Assembly (NCBI GenBank): GCA_008828725.1
Contig: MEHQ01004546.1
Location: forward strand, 62,001-126,000
Length of the DNA: 64,000 bases
Direction of reading: 5' to 3'
Source of the DNA: Saccharina japonica
Lineage: Eukaryota > Sar > Phaeophyceae > Laminariales > Laminariaceae
In this document: piece after piece, positions 34,201-46,045 of the stretch
Position numbering within the stretch: position 1 is the stretch's first letter
Layout of the letters: every line of letters starts with the position of its first letter
Program-made: the position numbers and the translations under genes
Notes under the pieces: model-generated
What the model saw: the letters and a program-made list of their open reading frames with translations, nothing else
The model's database searches: none
Told to the model about the DNA's origin: nothing

Positions 34201-37200
34201 GAATATAATTTCTGCAGTGAACAGTGGCGACGACGAATGATGCACAGCTTGTTATTTGAGTAGGGTCTTGTTTCGACCAAACGTATCATGTCCATCCTCC
34301 GTTTTTCTTGGAGCATGTACATATGTGTAGTTCCTCGCTTTGCGTTTGCATTGTCCTTTCGTTCATGCGCATGGCAAATATCTGCGTTTGTTTTTTTGCC
34401 GGCAGGAATCCCTGACTTCAGAACTTTTTTTCTTCCTGACGGTGCCGATGGAGAAGCTTCCACCCAGCGGCGCAACCGGAGATGGTAATGGTGTCACGCA
34501 CCTCACCCAGCTCCTCTCGAAGGTGTGGTATGTTGCGGTGTTCTGCAAAATCGTTCGCGTCGGATTGTTTCTTCTGCTGATTGTGATCGCAGGGTATGAA
34601 CATGCCCACGGGCTGTTCAGGCTACAAAAGCCCCCGGCGTGTACCGGTGCTGGTGTGCTGTCGGTATAGCTGTTTGATGCGCCGGAGGCGCGTGTTGGTG
34701 TCAAGCGGAGGACTCAATATATATAACTGATGTAGGCTGCGCGAGCAACGACCCGTGCATTTCCAACGTCGCCACCGCAAACCGGTGTGTCTTTCCTATC
34801 GGTCGCTGGCTCACATGCACACGACGGCACAGGTGTTCGCCACTAACATGGTCGACACGTGCGAAGGATGCCGCGGGTGCTATGGAGGAAAGGTGGGCTG
34901 CCATAGGGACGGTTCGAGAATGCACTTGAGTTTAGACATCCGACAGAAAACGAGCCTGTCTCAAGACGAATTTACGGCTACCTTTGACCGAGCGTTTCAA
35001 CCCCCAGACCTTTTCGGGAACACGACGGACACTGAGCATCAGCGTTGTCTATTCCGAAGTGTTAACACGTTCTGTGGGTTTTAGGGCTGTGCATACGCCC
35101 CGTGTTTGTTTGGGCTGTGGGTTCGCAGACTATGAGTCGCTGACCAAAGCAGTAGTTATAAGCTGGCCAGGTATTGCAGTAGTAGTTATTGGCGGTACAT
35201 TGAGGAGTTCTGCGTTTTTGCGTCTGACTGGCGCATTTATGGCTCGCAGCGTGTTTTGTATGGGGAAATACTGAAGTCGGTTGATCGGCTTACTTCTTCA
35301 GCCAACTACGGAGTTGCCCTCACGTCCAGCGGAGGCACAGCGCTAGTTGATTGTTCATTCACCTCAGTTATTCATCTAAAAGCCGCGGTCTCAAAGTTTT
35401 CCTTGTCTCCCCGACCCGTCCGGCACATGTGCGTAGTCCTGTGTAACACTCCATTACAACGTATACCTGAATCGGTTGCAGGGCCATTCACCGCTTGACA
35501 GTTGTATGGAGTTGTTTGTTTTTGTGAGGAATTCGTTTTGTTTACGCCAGCTGTGCAGTCGTGATCAAGGTAAGTTTCCCATGACACGGGCGATGATTGG
35601 AGCGGTTCCCGCACGAAAATGTCCCTACCGACTATTGCATCCTCTGTTACGTGATTTTCAGTCCCAGGCTGACGGGAAGGCGAGAACCGCTGTACTCAAG
35701 CACTGCCCTGACAGGCTCATGCTTCAGCTTGGTCGCTACGCAGGCGGCGACAAGTGAGTTTCAGTACCAGCTAATATACATGAAGACGAGATGCGCCTGA
35801 ACCAACGTCACTAGGTTTCCTGTTCACGGCGCCTATATATGGGGAGGTGAAGCCGAGAGGCCCTAACCATTGTAGAGCAATGAGTAGCCAATCACGCTCT
35901 AAAGTCGAGCCATCAACGCCTTTTCTAGTGGAAATATGTTTTATCAACGGGGTAATACTCGATAGCTGCGAGCTGCTATTGGCGTTTGTTTTTGTCCAAA
36001 ACTTAAGAAGACACAAGGTGTGGAAGGTCGTGTAGTTAGGCTGCCAATATCGCACATGTTTCGCAGTATACACTCCCGCACACCAATTTCAAGAGCCGAA
36101 GGTAACTGGGCCCAGCTTCGAGGAAGAACTGGTTCGTCTTCGAAGACTCTATTCCACTTACAGCCGTTTGTACACAAGCTGGTGACATTGAAAACAACGT
36201 TGTAGGTACCAGATAAAGGTAACAGTGTAGTCTATAACGGCGTCAAGTTCACCTTCAAGGGAGGTCAACATCTGTCTCTTTTTCTGCAAATACAGCAAAG
36301 CTCTCTAGACCCTGGGTCATAATTTGGACTTGATGTGTATGCCGACTTCCTATGAGCTGGATGTGGCTTCACACCCCATGTTGCCGTTTTTTTCCGGCTA
36401 TCTTAGCTGTCAAGGCTTCAGTCAGATGAATCACCAGCCCGTCCCCACTGCTTCAAACCGATGCTGCGCCAAGTATTCAACGATAACCCCCTCATCAATC
36501 TTGCATCACATGTATATCACAAAAAATGCACTCACTGTGCCCTGTTGGTTTGTACGCTCGCGTAATTCAGTACGCCAGGGGTTTTGTTGATAGTCACGCT
36601 CGAAGAATGCACTCAGTGTATTTTCGGATTCTACGCTTGCTCCATTCAGTGTGCCATGGGATTGCTGATACTCATGCTCGTAGCGGCCCGAGTGACTCTC
36701 ATTACGCACGGTCCGGCTGTTCTCGTCCGTCACTCGCAGCGAGGCCAGCAAGAAGTTGACGAACCACGTTACCATCCCGACAGTCCTCGATGTCGGCCCG
36801 TACACCGAAGTGGGGAAGGGCAACGTGGGGAAGGGTAAGAGTCCCTGCGCGTTGTACTCAGCATGCAGCCGTCCGGATCTGTTTCCATTTAGAAGCTACG
36901 AAATCGCCGAGCGTGCCCTTCACTTGACACCCCACGCCAGCAGCGACCTTGAACGATGACCTGACGATCACCAGTAGCCCGGGAAGTGTTGACCGGATCG
37001 GTGCATACGATGAGACAGAAGCAACAGCACGAAGTAAGGCCGCTGCGACCGTGTCAATTCCTGAGTCTGAGAGCGTTAATCGGGATCTACTGTAGATTGT
37101 GTTAAGTTGCGACTGTGTTGAATTGTATCTCCGTCACCTCTCGCCGACGCTGTCTGGCGACCAATCGACCCATTGGAATGTTTCCGTACGTTTAACGTAG

Positions 37201-37682
37201 CCTAGTCGATCGCCAACTTGTTGCACACCCCGCCAGCATCTCAAAGAAGGATAGGCGCAGATACTAGGCTTGTAAACGTGTCGTGAGTTGATGACGACCG
37301 ATAGTCTCCTTGTTGAAGCGTTCCTCGTGCTGTCCTTCTAAACTTCGACAGTTGTGATGTGCGCGTGTATGTGCAGCTCCTCCTCTTGTGCGCTATACCC
37401 GGTATACCGGTATGTTTGATTTATCGTTGACACCACTCCCACCTTCCACCGTAAACTTCCGCAGAGGAGAAGGTACTGTACGAGCTAGACGCTGTCGTCC
37501 ACCACGTCAGCGGGAAGACCAAGACGGGCGAGTTGGAAAACCAGGGGGGACATTACGTGACCTACACGCGTACGAGCTTCGGCACGTGGGTCATGTACAA
37601 TGACCTCAAGGTCGCGAAAGTCGACGTCGCAAAGGTCTTGACCAGCCAAGTGTACCTGATGTCGTACACCAAGCGCCACTGA
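31131..37682 (+). CDS. ubiquitin-specific protease (USP/UCH family C19)
   Basis: Exons supported by motif and phase are 31131-31220 (Cys box), 31767-31808, 32806-32889 (QDA box), 33820-33894, 34406-34484, 34736-34784, 34833-34892, 35551-35569, 35662-35753, 36740-36834 and 37465-37682 (His box, stop TGA). The enzyme would cleave ubiquitin from proteins. Cys is in NRCGTNAVVQYL, His in GGHYVTYTR, and the third catalytic-site residue is likely the Asn/Asp of WVMYND. The QDA box reads VQKDAGEILLGLLDGLEQE. At least one exon between 31220 and 31767 is missing from the model because phases do not join (1 versus 0). The N-terminus is not defined. The zinc-ribbon region around 34.7-35.6 kb is the weakest part. 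Confidence 0.8.
31767..31808 (+). CDS. USP exon before the QDA box
   Basis: The 14 codons WKIYLAARIGSTFK lie between ACCGCAG and CAAG|GTGACG, phase 0 on both sides. They join to RAANVQKDAGE to give the usual G-x-x-F-x-x-x-x-Q-x-DA spacing of USPs. Confidence 0.55.
32806..32889 (+). CDS. USP exon, QDA box
   Basis: The 28 codons read RAANVQKDAGEILLGLLDGL and EQESIGNG. This matches the QQDAxEFLxxLLDxLxxE signature of USPs. The acceptor is GAGGGCAG and the donor CGGG|GTAAGG, phase 0 on both sides. Confidence 0.85.
33500..33790 (+). repeat. dispersed repeat F, intronic copy
   Basis: It is a direct homologue of 60672-60868, sharing AGTAGGATGC, GCGCTTCGCGCTTGGTGCAA and GTAGGGATGCGAGGGTCTAT. The last block is itself repeated at about 33715. 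It lies in a protease intron. Confidence 0.7.
33820..33894 (+). CDS. USP exon, region before the fingers
   Basis: It reads DTAVATAVQAMKGKVEYLGI and CSCRR, the part of USPs where a small fold leads to the first C-x-C pair. The acceptor is TTGCTTGTAG and the donor AAGG|GTAAGC, phase 0 on both sides. Confidence 0.75.
34406..34484 (+). CDS. USP exon, ESLTSELFFFLTVPM block
   Basis: Joined to the previous exon it gives CSCRR-ESLTSELFFFLTVPM. This is the family pattern C-x-C, S-x-x-x-E-x-F-x-x-L-x-V-P/x. It ends in phase 1 at GATG|GTAATG. Confidence 0.75.
34736..34784 (+). CDS. USP exon candidate, Cys-containing
   Basis: It reads GCASNDPCISNVATANR across its junctions, with acceptor CTGATGTAG and donor ACCG|GTGTGT. 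It fits the phase chain (1 to 2). No clear family match supports it. Confidence 0.4.
34833..34892 (+). CDS. USP exon candidate, finger region
   Basis: The exon is 60 nt between ACGGCACAG and AAAG|GTGGGC. In the chained frame it reads CSPLTWSTRAKDAAGAMEE. In phase 0 it reads VFATNMVDTCEGCRGCYGGK, a Cys-rich alternative that looks more like a zinc ribbon but breaks the phase chain. Confidence 0.4.
35551..35569 (+). CDS. USP microexon candidate
   Basis: This 19-nt exon lies between TTTACGCCAG and CAAG|GTAAGT. It adds SCAVVIK ahead of SQADGKARTAV. The strong GTAAGT donor and exact phase (2 to 0) support it, but its small size makes it tentative. Confidence 0.4.
35662..35753 (+). CDS. USP exon, LxLQLxRY block
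   Basis: It reads SQADGKARTAVLKHCPDRLM and LQLGRYAGGD. This is the P-x-x-L-x-x-x-L-x-R-F/Y landmark of USPs. It ends in phase 2 at AA|GTGAGT and joins to Asn in the next exon. Confidence 0.85.
36740..36834 (+). CDS. USP exon, IPTVLDVGPY block
   Basis: It reads EASKKLTNHVTIPTVLDVGP and YTEVGKGNVGK, the V-x-x-P-x-x-LD-x-x-x-Y pattern that follows the L-x-R-F block. The acceptor is CACTCGCAG and the donor AAGG|GTAAGA. The last G completes Glu with the final exon. Confidence 0.85.
37465..37682 (+). CDS. USP terminal exon, catalytic His box
   Basis: The exon reads 72 codons including the stop. It shows YELDAVVHHVSG, ENQGGHYVTYTRTSFGTWVM and YNDLKVAKVD, then YLMSYTKRH and TGA. Gly-His-Tyr holds the catalytic His, and W-x-x-x-N-D holds the Asn/Asp. 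The length after His is normal for the family. Confidence 0.92.
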
Positions 37683-37939
37683 GGTGGCGTGGGTGTACTA
37701 TGTAGTACTGTGTCGTGCAGCAATTTATTTCGTGTCAGCAAGCGTACCCGGCTCGGTGTGCGACACATGTTGCGCGGGCAGTGCAGTGTGGTTGGTGTCT
37801 CGGGCTCGAGCGGAGCGAGACGTACACACAGTATCTGGACGCAAAGTCGACATGCTTATCAGCACCGCACGCGCCAGGCACCACAAGCATTGCCACCGTT
37901 GTCACACCCAAATAGAACTTGCCACGCTGACGATTCTCC

Positions 37940-38119
37940 AGGACTGGAATGGGATGGAATGGGGTGGGATGGAATAGTGTGGGATGGGATGGGATGGGAT
38001 GCGATGGAACGGGATGAGATGGGCTTGGAAGGGATGATATGGGATGGGATGGGGTGGGATGGGATGGGCTTGGAAGGGATGGGATGGGATGGGATGGGAT
38101 GGGATGGGATGGGATGGGA
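37940..38119. repeat. GGGAT pentanucleotide array
   Basis: About 180 bp of GGGAT/GGAAT units start 260 bp after the protease stop, with a few interruptions such as GGGCTTGGAA. The run keeps all frames open and explains the MGWDGMGWDG-like translations. Confidence 0.95.
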
Positions 38120-39264
38120 TGTACCATCATCTGATATGTATACGCATTGGCCAGGCGTTCCTTGCTGGTTAGCCGTTTGTTCGGTTGATCGTTAGCAACG
38201 AGTTTGTATCAGGAAGGGTAGGAAATATCTGGAGTAGTAGTGCAACAGGCATTAAGTATTGTTTTTTTGCTGCGCTACGGAGGAGACCTTCGAAAGGAAG
38301 GACCAAACCTTGCTCTTTCAGGGAGGCTGGGCGGCCGTGGACTAAACTCAATAGCCCCCAGCTTGAATGTCCTTGGTCGTTTATTATGTGGAGAATATGT
38401 TATTCGGTTCGATTTTGGCCCTTCTATATGTGTTCGTCCGTTTTTCGGCCAAACACTGAGGAAATTTGCCATCGCCCTCTTGGCATTAGTCCAGAGACTC
38501 TCCGAGAGGTATGTAGCTCAAACCTCCGCTCCTCCAGAGGTGTAGTTCGAGGTTTTGCCCACAGTGCTTATCTTGACGAAAACAAAATTGAAGCTTTCCT
38601 TCGTCAGAAAACAGGCCGTTTTTCTGAATTTGGAGCTAATTCAGATTGTTTGCGTCAGACTTTGGGTACCTAGTCGGCTATAATTCAAAATGCGCCTGTA
38701 GAGAAGCGGATGTTTGAGCAAGGTACCTCTCGGAGAGTAGGTGAGCTTATCGGGAGAAGCGCGCTTCCCACTACGTCGCTTTGCAGGCATAAATCATCTG
38801 TGATTGGCTGAAAGGACCAAGTCGGGCCGAAAAGCATCTAACCGCAAAATAAACGATTGTTTAGAGGTGTAAGACGCAGCACTTTTGTTTTTTTCATGCC
38901 CCATTCATGGGGGCTTGGAGCTCATTGCAGCTGGGGACGAGGCATCAGGGCCTGATTCGCGAGATCAGGTCAGAATGGCCGTCGGTCGGTCGGTCGGTCG
39001 GTCGGTTTGTCGGTCGGTCTATTGCAGTGTTTATCGCTGTTTGCTTTCAGGAGTCAGGTCAACCGAGAGCGGGACCTAAAAATTGGCCAGCCCGGGAACA
39101 TGTCGCTCACCGGGTCGTAGTATGGTTTCTGCGCATCATTTATCTCTGTATTGTGGTTCTGGTAGTATCGTAGTAGTTCAGGACCAGAAGGGAAAATGCG
39201 AGTGATGTATTTGTTTGGGTTTTGATACTACTGCACGTTTGAGTTGTGTCGCTACCCGTGTGTG
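38120..39264. other. no clear gene; short repeats
   Basis: A frame of 162 codons at 38185-38673 (+) has no recognisable domain and no splice context. CTCTCCGAGAGG near 38500 has an inverted partner near 38725. A GTCG tetranucleotide run lies at 38980-39020. Confidence 0.4.
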
Positions 39265-39790
39265 TTTTCACTCGTATTTCTGTATTTCAAAGCGGAGCTA
39301 TATCAACGCCGCGTGCGCTGGGCGCTATTAGCGTAGCCGCTTTCATCGTTTCGTGTGTGGTGCGACTTTGACTCACTTCGACCACGCGAGTTATGCGTAA
39401 TATACACGACGCGTCATTTTTTCAATCTGAAACGGCGGCATCAACTAGATCTCCCAAGCTAGCGAACACGTGATAGCGGACTTCGTAGCACGCGTACTGG
39501 TACGAACGGTGTGAGTGATAGATGCCATACTTCGTAGAAGTTGTTTTTGTTTTTTGTTTTGATTTTAGCTGTGTCGCACCGTACCGGTTTCGTGTTCCTA
39601 TTTGCATAGTGGAGTTATATCGGCGCCGCGTGCACCGGGTACAGTTAGCGTAGCCGCTTTTTTGTCGCTTCGTGTGGGTGCGACACTCACTTCGGTTCGA
39701 TCATCCACGCCGTGTGTGATAGGCACACCGTGTGATTTTGTTTTAATCTACGAAACAGTGGCGTCAGTAACTCAGCCAAGATGGTGAAAA
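39265..39790 (+). repeat. two-unit tandem repeat of about 320 bp
   Basis: Units at about 39265-39475 and 39585-39790 share GCGGAGCTATATC/GTGGAGTTATATC, GCCGCGTGC, TAGCGTAGCCGCTTT and CGTTTCGTGTG-type words. They are moderately diverged. No coding signal was seen. Confidence 0.7.
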
Positions 39791-41560
39791 CGGAAGACCG
39801 GGCATCATCGCGTACGTACGCGATCACAATGAGTTCGAGGGTTACGTTCTGAGCAGCGATGCAGTTGTTTTGAACTAACAAATCCCATCAATTGTACACG
39901 TGCGGCGTCCGATGTGTGTGGTATTTCACCCGATTGTTAAGCACGTGCCTGGTACGAAAAACTGCATACAACGAAGAACTCCTGAACTCGAACGAGTGAC
40001 ATGAGCACTGCTGCCCCATATACCACGGTGTGTATGACGAAACACCGCTACAATAGCTCGCCTTCCCAACCCACTTTGGCGTGACAGAAACATGACTTTT
40101 AATCCAGCGTGGGCATAGCTTGCCACGCCAATCGGTAACGTAGAGCAACAAACGAACGACAGGGGGGGGGGGGGGGGGGCGCTCTGGAAGGAGCACAGCA
40201 GAACTGCGAAAATGCGGCGTCCTCAAGCCGTTCACAAATTTTGCAGGGAGTTGCAAAATCAGTCAGAGAGGGCAAAAAGAAGTGTTCAGTCTCCGTAACG
40301 AATTCTGGACGCTGTACACGTAGTAGATACAGCTTGCAATCGCGCACAGCCCTGTGAACCTCACTCCTGACATTGGCATTGCGTACCAGGGCACGTTATC
40401 GCACGGTATATAAGGGAGGGGCGACCAGCCATCGAAGTTTACGTGTGCGCCTGTACGCGAGTTCGTACGATTTTTTTCTGGAGGGCGCTTTGGCTATGAT
40501 AGCAGTCAGTGTTTCATGGCATGGGGTGGATGCAACGTATGTGAGGTTCGCTGCAGCACCGTGCGGTTCGGGAGGGTACCTTTCCCACAGGCTACCATAC
40601 CCCAACGACCACCACAACCTCGTAACCCTCACGCTACTGCAAAAATGATCCCACACTAAACCCTAGTATATTGACTCTAAAACACGTGGATACAACAGTT
40701 TAAAACGAGATGAGAAGCACAACCATCAAACAACGAGACGCGGCGAGCAAATAAACCTCGTAACCTCGAAAAGAGAAGCCGAAGCCGACGAGACGGTAAG
40801 GTGCAAAAGTGCTGAGAAAGCAGAACACATGCTCAAGACAGGGCTTGACGTGGAGGCAGGCGCATTTCAGGCGACAGGGAGTTGCCAAGCTAGCAGCTAT
40901 ATTGCACTGAAGAGAACGTGCGGCAATACAGCCAGTTACCAAAACACCCATTCGGAACGGAGCACTTCTATCGACGACCACTGAGATGGTACCGGGAGTA
41001 GGCTTTCTTCGAGAAGGACGCAACTGCGGCCAGTGAGCCAATAGAGCGGTACTTCATGCAAAAACTCGTGAAATGATTCCCCGGAAATGCGAAGCTGTAT
41101 GCGCTAGAGCGATACGACTATTAATAGTCAGCTGGTATTGTTTACTCAAGTTTGCCAATTTTTCTTCCTACGGCCATTCAACTCTTACTTGGAGGACGGC
41201 GTTCGACGTGCTTCGCGACCTGTGCTCTAGCAGCATAGTTAGTGGCCTACATGCTGGGCCACGAAAACTAAAGTCAAACATACCTGGTATTAAATAAACA
41301 GAGTAACAATTCCGCGGTTTAGGCAAAGTTGTCCAGGCCTACGGGATATATCACACTCTACATATACTCGTACGTCGAAGCGTTAACTCAAGCTATTGAT
41401 ACCAGTTCCCAAGCTACATCACGACAAAACAAATAGTGCCTCAAAAACAAATAGCTTCGAGTAGAGCAGTGACAGCCCACATGTTCCGGCCTGCTTCTTC
41501 CTAGGGATCAATCCACATCCTACTTGCAGCCCTTAGGCCTCATTACCGGTTCACCCGAGT
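39791..41560. other. non-coding stretch
   Basis: It includes a 19-base G run near 40163-40181. Short open stretches on both strands have no domain. I see no exon chain, RNA gene or long repeat here. Confidence 0.45.
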
Positions 41561-41569
41561 AATCCACAT

Positions 41570-42115
41570 GCTTAAATAGCTGAGAAAATGCGCCACGATA
41601 TCCTTACAACTTCTGTACTCCAGCTTCCGAAGGAGTCAACGCCGTTGGCAAAAAACCCGCTACCAAACACATCGGCAAATGGCCATCTGATTATTGCAAT
41701 GAGACTATTAGTACACGAGGACGACACACAAAGGTGCATCAGCCTTGATTTTCTTCTTGATTTGAGTGGCATTGAACAAACACCAGGCGGAATTTTGTTG
41801 GCAGCCTGAACCGCGGAGGAGGTTCTCTCGATTCTGTAATGTCGTCTCCCAATATCTTAGCCCACGATAGGCAGCTGCACACAGATTGGTTCTTGTCCAT
41901 ACGTGCAGTCTAGCTTCGGCGCGTGTCAAAGTCAGACACGATGTTAGCGTCGTTGCAGTATACCTGGTCTGGCAATTCTGCAACATCCTCCGATCCCGAC
42001 GCGTTGTGAGTGCCAGAGAAAAAGTCGGGCATTGCGGCAACCGCGTGCGTGCACTTCCCATCTCAAGCACATTGGATGTTCGTTCGGTCCGGTCCGCGCA
42101 AACTGTTCGCAATGA
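41570..42115 (-). mobile_element. fossil fragment, Copia-like reverse transcriptase
   Basis: On the minus strand, words such as RGLRYWETTLQNRENLL and AWCLFNATQIKKKIKADAPL-CVVLVY match the spacing of the Copia-type reverse transcriptase region around the Y-x-D-D area. It is short and broken, with no terminal repeats recognised nearby, so it is an old remnant. Confidence 0.4.
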
Positions 42116-42119
42116 ATTA

Positions 42120-43012
42120 AATCTTCGACGCCTGGCATCCCACCAATGTTTCTACCTCTCAGATTGCCTCACATCGGTTAAGTTTATATAAATCAGTCTC
42201 TGTCGGGGTGCCGTCCCAGCCAGAAAACCGACTACACAAGTCGTAGACCCGTCCCATCACCACTCGACAGAGCCTGGGGTGACCGTTAAACGCCCGCCTG
42301 ACCTGCGTGCCAAAAGGGAAACCCTAAAGCGTCTTCTCCGAACCTCTCTCAACACTCGGCATTCTCTCTCTTGAACGGTATGTACTGATATCGATTTAGA
42401 CTGGTAGATCTGGCTCCTGTATGCATGCCTCCCGCCCACGAAGCGTCCATTTCGCCTAGAAATAGTAACAGGGGGGCACAGCTGTCCCGGGTTTCCCGCT
42501 AGGGGAGGCAGAAATTCCATCTCCGTCCCGCTCTTATACCGTTCCTGGTTTTCCCATCCCACCACGCCCCGGCGCTTTCAACTTCCCTTCCGGTTTGTAA
42601 GGCTGCAGACGGGCAGCATAACCGTGGAGTATTTCACGAAAAACCGTACCTGCGCCCCGAGCCACTTCTGCAGACTACTCCTCCCATCTAAAGCTATGCA
42701 GGTCCGGTCGCACGTTGAAGGGGTTTGTATTGGCGGCCGAATCCATCTTCCTCCCGGTTCTATGTACAGCCGTTCAGCATTTCTTGGTAGTCGAGTCCTA
42801 CCGGCTCCCTAGCCGATACCCTCAACGGTCTTGCCCCCGAAGATTTGTGTTGATAGTCACGACTCAGTCAACCAATTTGGGACCAAATAATCAACAACAA
42901 AACAACTCTTGAAAAACTTCGATACGCTACACGTATTTACCATACTACCGTAGACGGTAGCGGTTCTCATTCGTGGCAAGTTTAACTACTTGCTGCATTC
43001 TTCGACTCTTCT
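42120..43012. other. non-coding stretch
   Basis: Nothing is recognised beyond short open stretches on both strands with biased composition. Confidence 0.4.
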
Positions 43013-43013
43013 A

Positions 43014-43099
43014 TGCCACTCTGTCCCTAAATATAAGAACCTGTTACACACTGATATTCAATCAAAAAGTTGCTTATATTTCGGGACACAAGTGGTATA
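43014..43099. mobile_element. MITE family B, copy 4
   Basis: It starts CCACTCTGTCCCTAAATATA and ends TATATTTCGGGACACAAGTG, inverted ends over about 85 bp. Confidence 0.8.
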
Positions 43100-43804
43100 C
43101 GTACCAGTATGAAGTTCTGAAGGAAGCATGACATCAGGCGCCGATGTAAAGCCAGATAATTTTAATCTTCTTTTCTCCACCGCTCGCCCAAATAATTGCA
43201 CACCAGCTTACACACATTTCCCGTTTTAAACACTGCAGTGCGGTATCACGACACGGTACCAAAAACAGCCGTTCTCAGGTATATGGAATCACAGAAACGA
43301 GAGCCTCAGTTCAGCTCTGTGGGCACAGCAACCCCTCTTCCTTGGCATGTAGCCAGTCCACTGCCACTGTAAACCCCGTAGATTCCAGCCCCCTACAGTA
43401 CAGGACACATAATTTAGTAAGAAACCGAGCACTAAGAATGTCAGGCCGACATTAACAGGAAACAAAAACAATAATAAATTCGTAAGCCGTTATTTTACTG
43501 AAGCTGGGGTAGAACGTGCTCTTTCCCAAGAAATAAAATACAGCCTACGGTAGATCAACATCCCTGTTTCTCACGACGACCGGTTTCCTGTACTACTGAG
43601 GTGTTTGGACGTGAAGACGCACATTAGGTGGTGCTCAATTCTTGCTTCAACCCCTCAACTTAAAAAAAAAAAAAAAGAGAGAAACACTACTAGACCCGTT
43701 CTATCATGCGCTAGAGTGGCACTTTTAATCTCAGCCTTTTCTAACTGACGGGCCTCCTGAACATAGAGAGGACTGTCCATTATCTACGGAGCCTCATTTG
43801 TAAT

Positions 43805-43917
43805 ATAACGGGGGGTCATAGTAAATAAAACCAAATGTTGTTATTAATAGTAAAAAAGGTTAAATATATAGGTTTTTGTGTGCACCGTAGGTCCTAGTTA
43901 CTTTGGTCCCTCGTAAT
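43805..43917. mobile_element. MITE family A, copy 3
   Basis: It lies in the reverse orientation relative to copy 2. TAACGGGGGGTCATAGTAAA and GGTCCCTCGTAATA form the ends, and TATAGGTTTTTGTGTG is inside. Confidence 0.85.
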
Positions 43918-44056
43918 ACCATATTTAAAGCTGTATTTTGGGATATGCCCAGGCAGTGGGATCGTGCATCGGTTTGTGCGTGCAACTTCCCTCACAGTCG
44001 AGCTTTGGACGAGTTAGTATAGAGCTACTCATGTGAGGAGTCTGAGCCAACTAAGG

Positions 44057-44350
44057 TACGGTGGGGAACACAGTTTAAGAGCTATCGGCTTCAAGAGTCG
44101 TGCTGGTTTAACCCCTGTAGAGATGAACCCACTTTTGTTTAGACAAATTACTTGGAAATAGTGTAGGATAGGTTTTGGTAGTTCTAAAAAGGACTAAGAG
44201 GGGTCAGAATGGCTTGGCACAGGCATTAAAAAAAAGCTACCAGGTACCTGGTATGTAATGCCTATTCCTGTTTAAGAGAAGTTCCTGTTTAAGAGAGGCC
44301 AAACAGGCCTGATACATACACCGCCCTCTTAAACCGTGCCCCCCACCGTA
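44057..44350. mobile_element. MITE family D, 294 bp
   Basis: The inverted ends are TACGGTGGGGAACACAGTTT and the complement of AACCGTGCCCCCCACCGTA. TTTAAGAG words just inside resemble family C. Only one copy was seen in the window. Confidence 0.7.
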
Positions 44351-45142
44351 ACCTCCCTACCGTAGCACGGCTCAGTACGTAGTTGTTTGTTTTCGAGACT
44401 GGGAACCATTACCTTTATCGGCGGGTAGCGCAGTGCTGTGATACACTAAGAAAAAAGTGAGATTGGTTTCCTTTTTATTAAGTATATCAGGTACATGCTG
44501 ATTTCGGGTCGTTCACGCGTTCGTGGGGATCGTAAACCTCTAGTCTACTCCCAGAGTCGCTGTCGCTGTCGGCCTGGCGCTAAGCATTTTCCGACTTTCT
44601 CACTCCACGCGCGAGATGAAATTAGCCAGGGACGGAGTCAAAGCGTGGGACGTTTATTTCCCACCTGGTCTGTTTTCTGGAGTGCGCTGATGGGCCGCGC
44701 CGGTGTGACTATTCTCGCCGCTTATTGACGTGTAATACATAATCTGAACAGTTTCGCGCAGAGGCTCTGTGCGTGGATTTTGTTTGACACGTGTATGTGT
44801 GTTGCGTGACGCTGTATTTTGAAGGCATGCGCGTGGTGCCCCCTCCAGCGCTCCGTCTCAAAAGGGGGGGTGTGGTCAATAATTGTCCAATGACTAAGGC
44901 AAGCAACACATGAGTACCCCCACCCCCGGTAATTTTATGTGTTACGTTGACAGCGGGGGGCTGCACCCAGGACCATCATGGGGGCTGTGCGATGTGACCA
45001 TAAGCGCCACCCAGCCAGGTCTCAAGTACTGGGTACATACATCAGGTCTCAAGTAGCGTGTAAGGTGCACACGACTATTAATAATGAAGCGAAGCGGGCC
45101 GTGGTGAAGATTTGGCCCAGCCGTCGACAAAATGGTTGAAAC

Positions 45143-45229
45143 ATACCACCCTGGACGGAAATATAAGCAACATTCCGTCATTAACATGAAGACCAAGCGG
45201 TCCTCACATTTACGCCGAGAGTGGTATAC
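45143..45229. mobile_element. MITE family B, copy 5
   Basis: The ends are ATACCACCCTGGACGGAAAT and TTTACGCCGAGAGTGGTAT, about 86 bp. Confidence 0.75.
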
Positions 45230-45734
45230 TTGACTCTAGACCGCAACTTGAACCCGAATTATAACTTTGGCCGCTTGGGAAAGCTCTCGGAATGCAGCAA
45301 TATTGAGGAATGTGTCTACTCTATTAACGATTTTGTCCAAGCCGGGCCTAAAATCGAACCGAACAAAATATGATCTGCATTGGTATTTGTTGTTACCGTC
45401 ACCCAAGTCGTAAACCCTAGTATACCAGTACTAAGCGAAGCAACGATTGACTACAAGCCAGCCAGTCGAGGCCGATTTGCTCTAGTTTGACTGAAAGCCT
45501 CCCGTGAGGCCGCGGTGCGATTGCTGCGAGGCCAGATTGAGGGCCATATGGGTTTGATGTTGTTCGGCCACAGACGACCCTATATGATTAAAATAGAGGC
45601 CAACGGCGCAGATTCTATGTCTTCCACCAGCGCACGCAGTTGAAAATGGTTGACGACAGTTACAGCTTTCTTCCCGCGCCAGTTCCTACCGAGAGACTCG
45701 TACCTCATATTGGAAACAAAAACAAAATCAAGAC

Positions 45735-46045
45735 AACCGTACCTGGTGCATCCAGACCCAAGACATACAGCAGTACAACAGGTAGCCTCCGCCTTTCCCT
45801 TGGCATGCCATCCCCGAAAAACCGGTCCGCCTGCGGTCATCTGAACCATGGAGAAATCCAACAGTCTGCACCTTCTCCTTCTGTTACCGTTCAAGATAAG
45901 CGTTACTGACGCCACCGCCGTCGCCCAAGAGGGGACGCCGTAAAGCAGCCCCCCATCGGGAAGTAACCCCTGACAGTGGGACGAGAGCGAAACACAGGGA
46001 AAATGTCCGCGATAACCGATTAGTAACCGCAGGGCTGGGTACTGG
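45735..46045 (+). repeat. dispersed repeat R3, copy 1
   Basis: It aligns in direct orientation with 59703-60008. Shared words include CGTACCTGGT, CAGCAGTACA, ATCCCCGAA, CGCCGTCG/CACCGCCG and AAAATG/AAACATAGG-CGATAACC. A minus-strand frame of 157 codons crosses it but is not conserved in the sister copy, so coding is unlikely. Confidence 0.65.

Noticed and set aside
37689-38195. 168-codon plus-strand frame
   Set aside because: It is open only because of the GGGAT array.
38185-38673. 162-codon plus-strand frame
   Set aside because: No motif, splice context or repeat support; composition resembles surrounding non-coding DNA.
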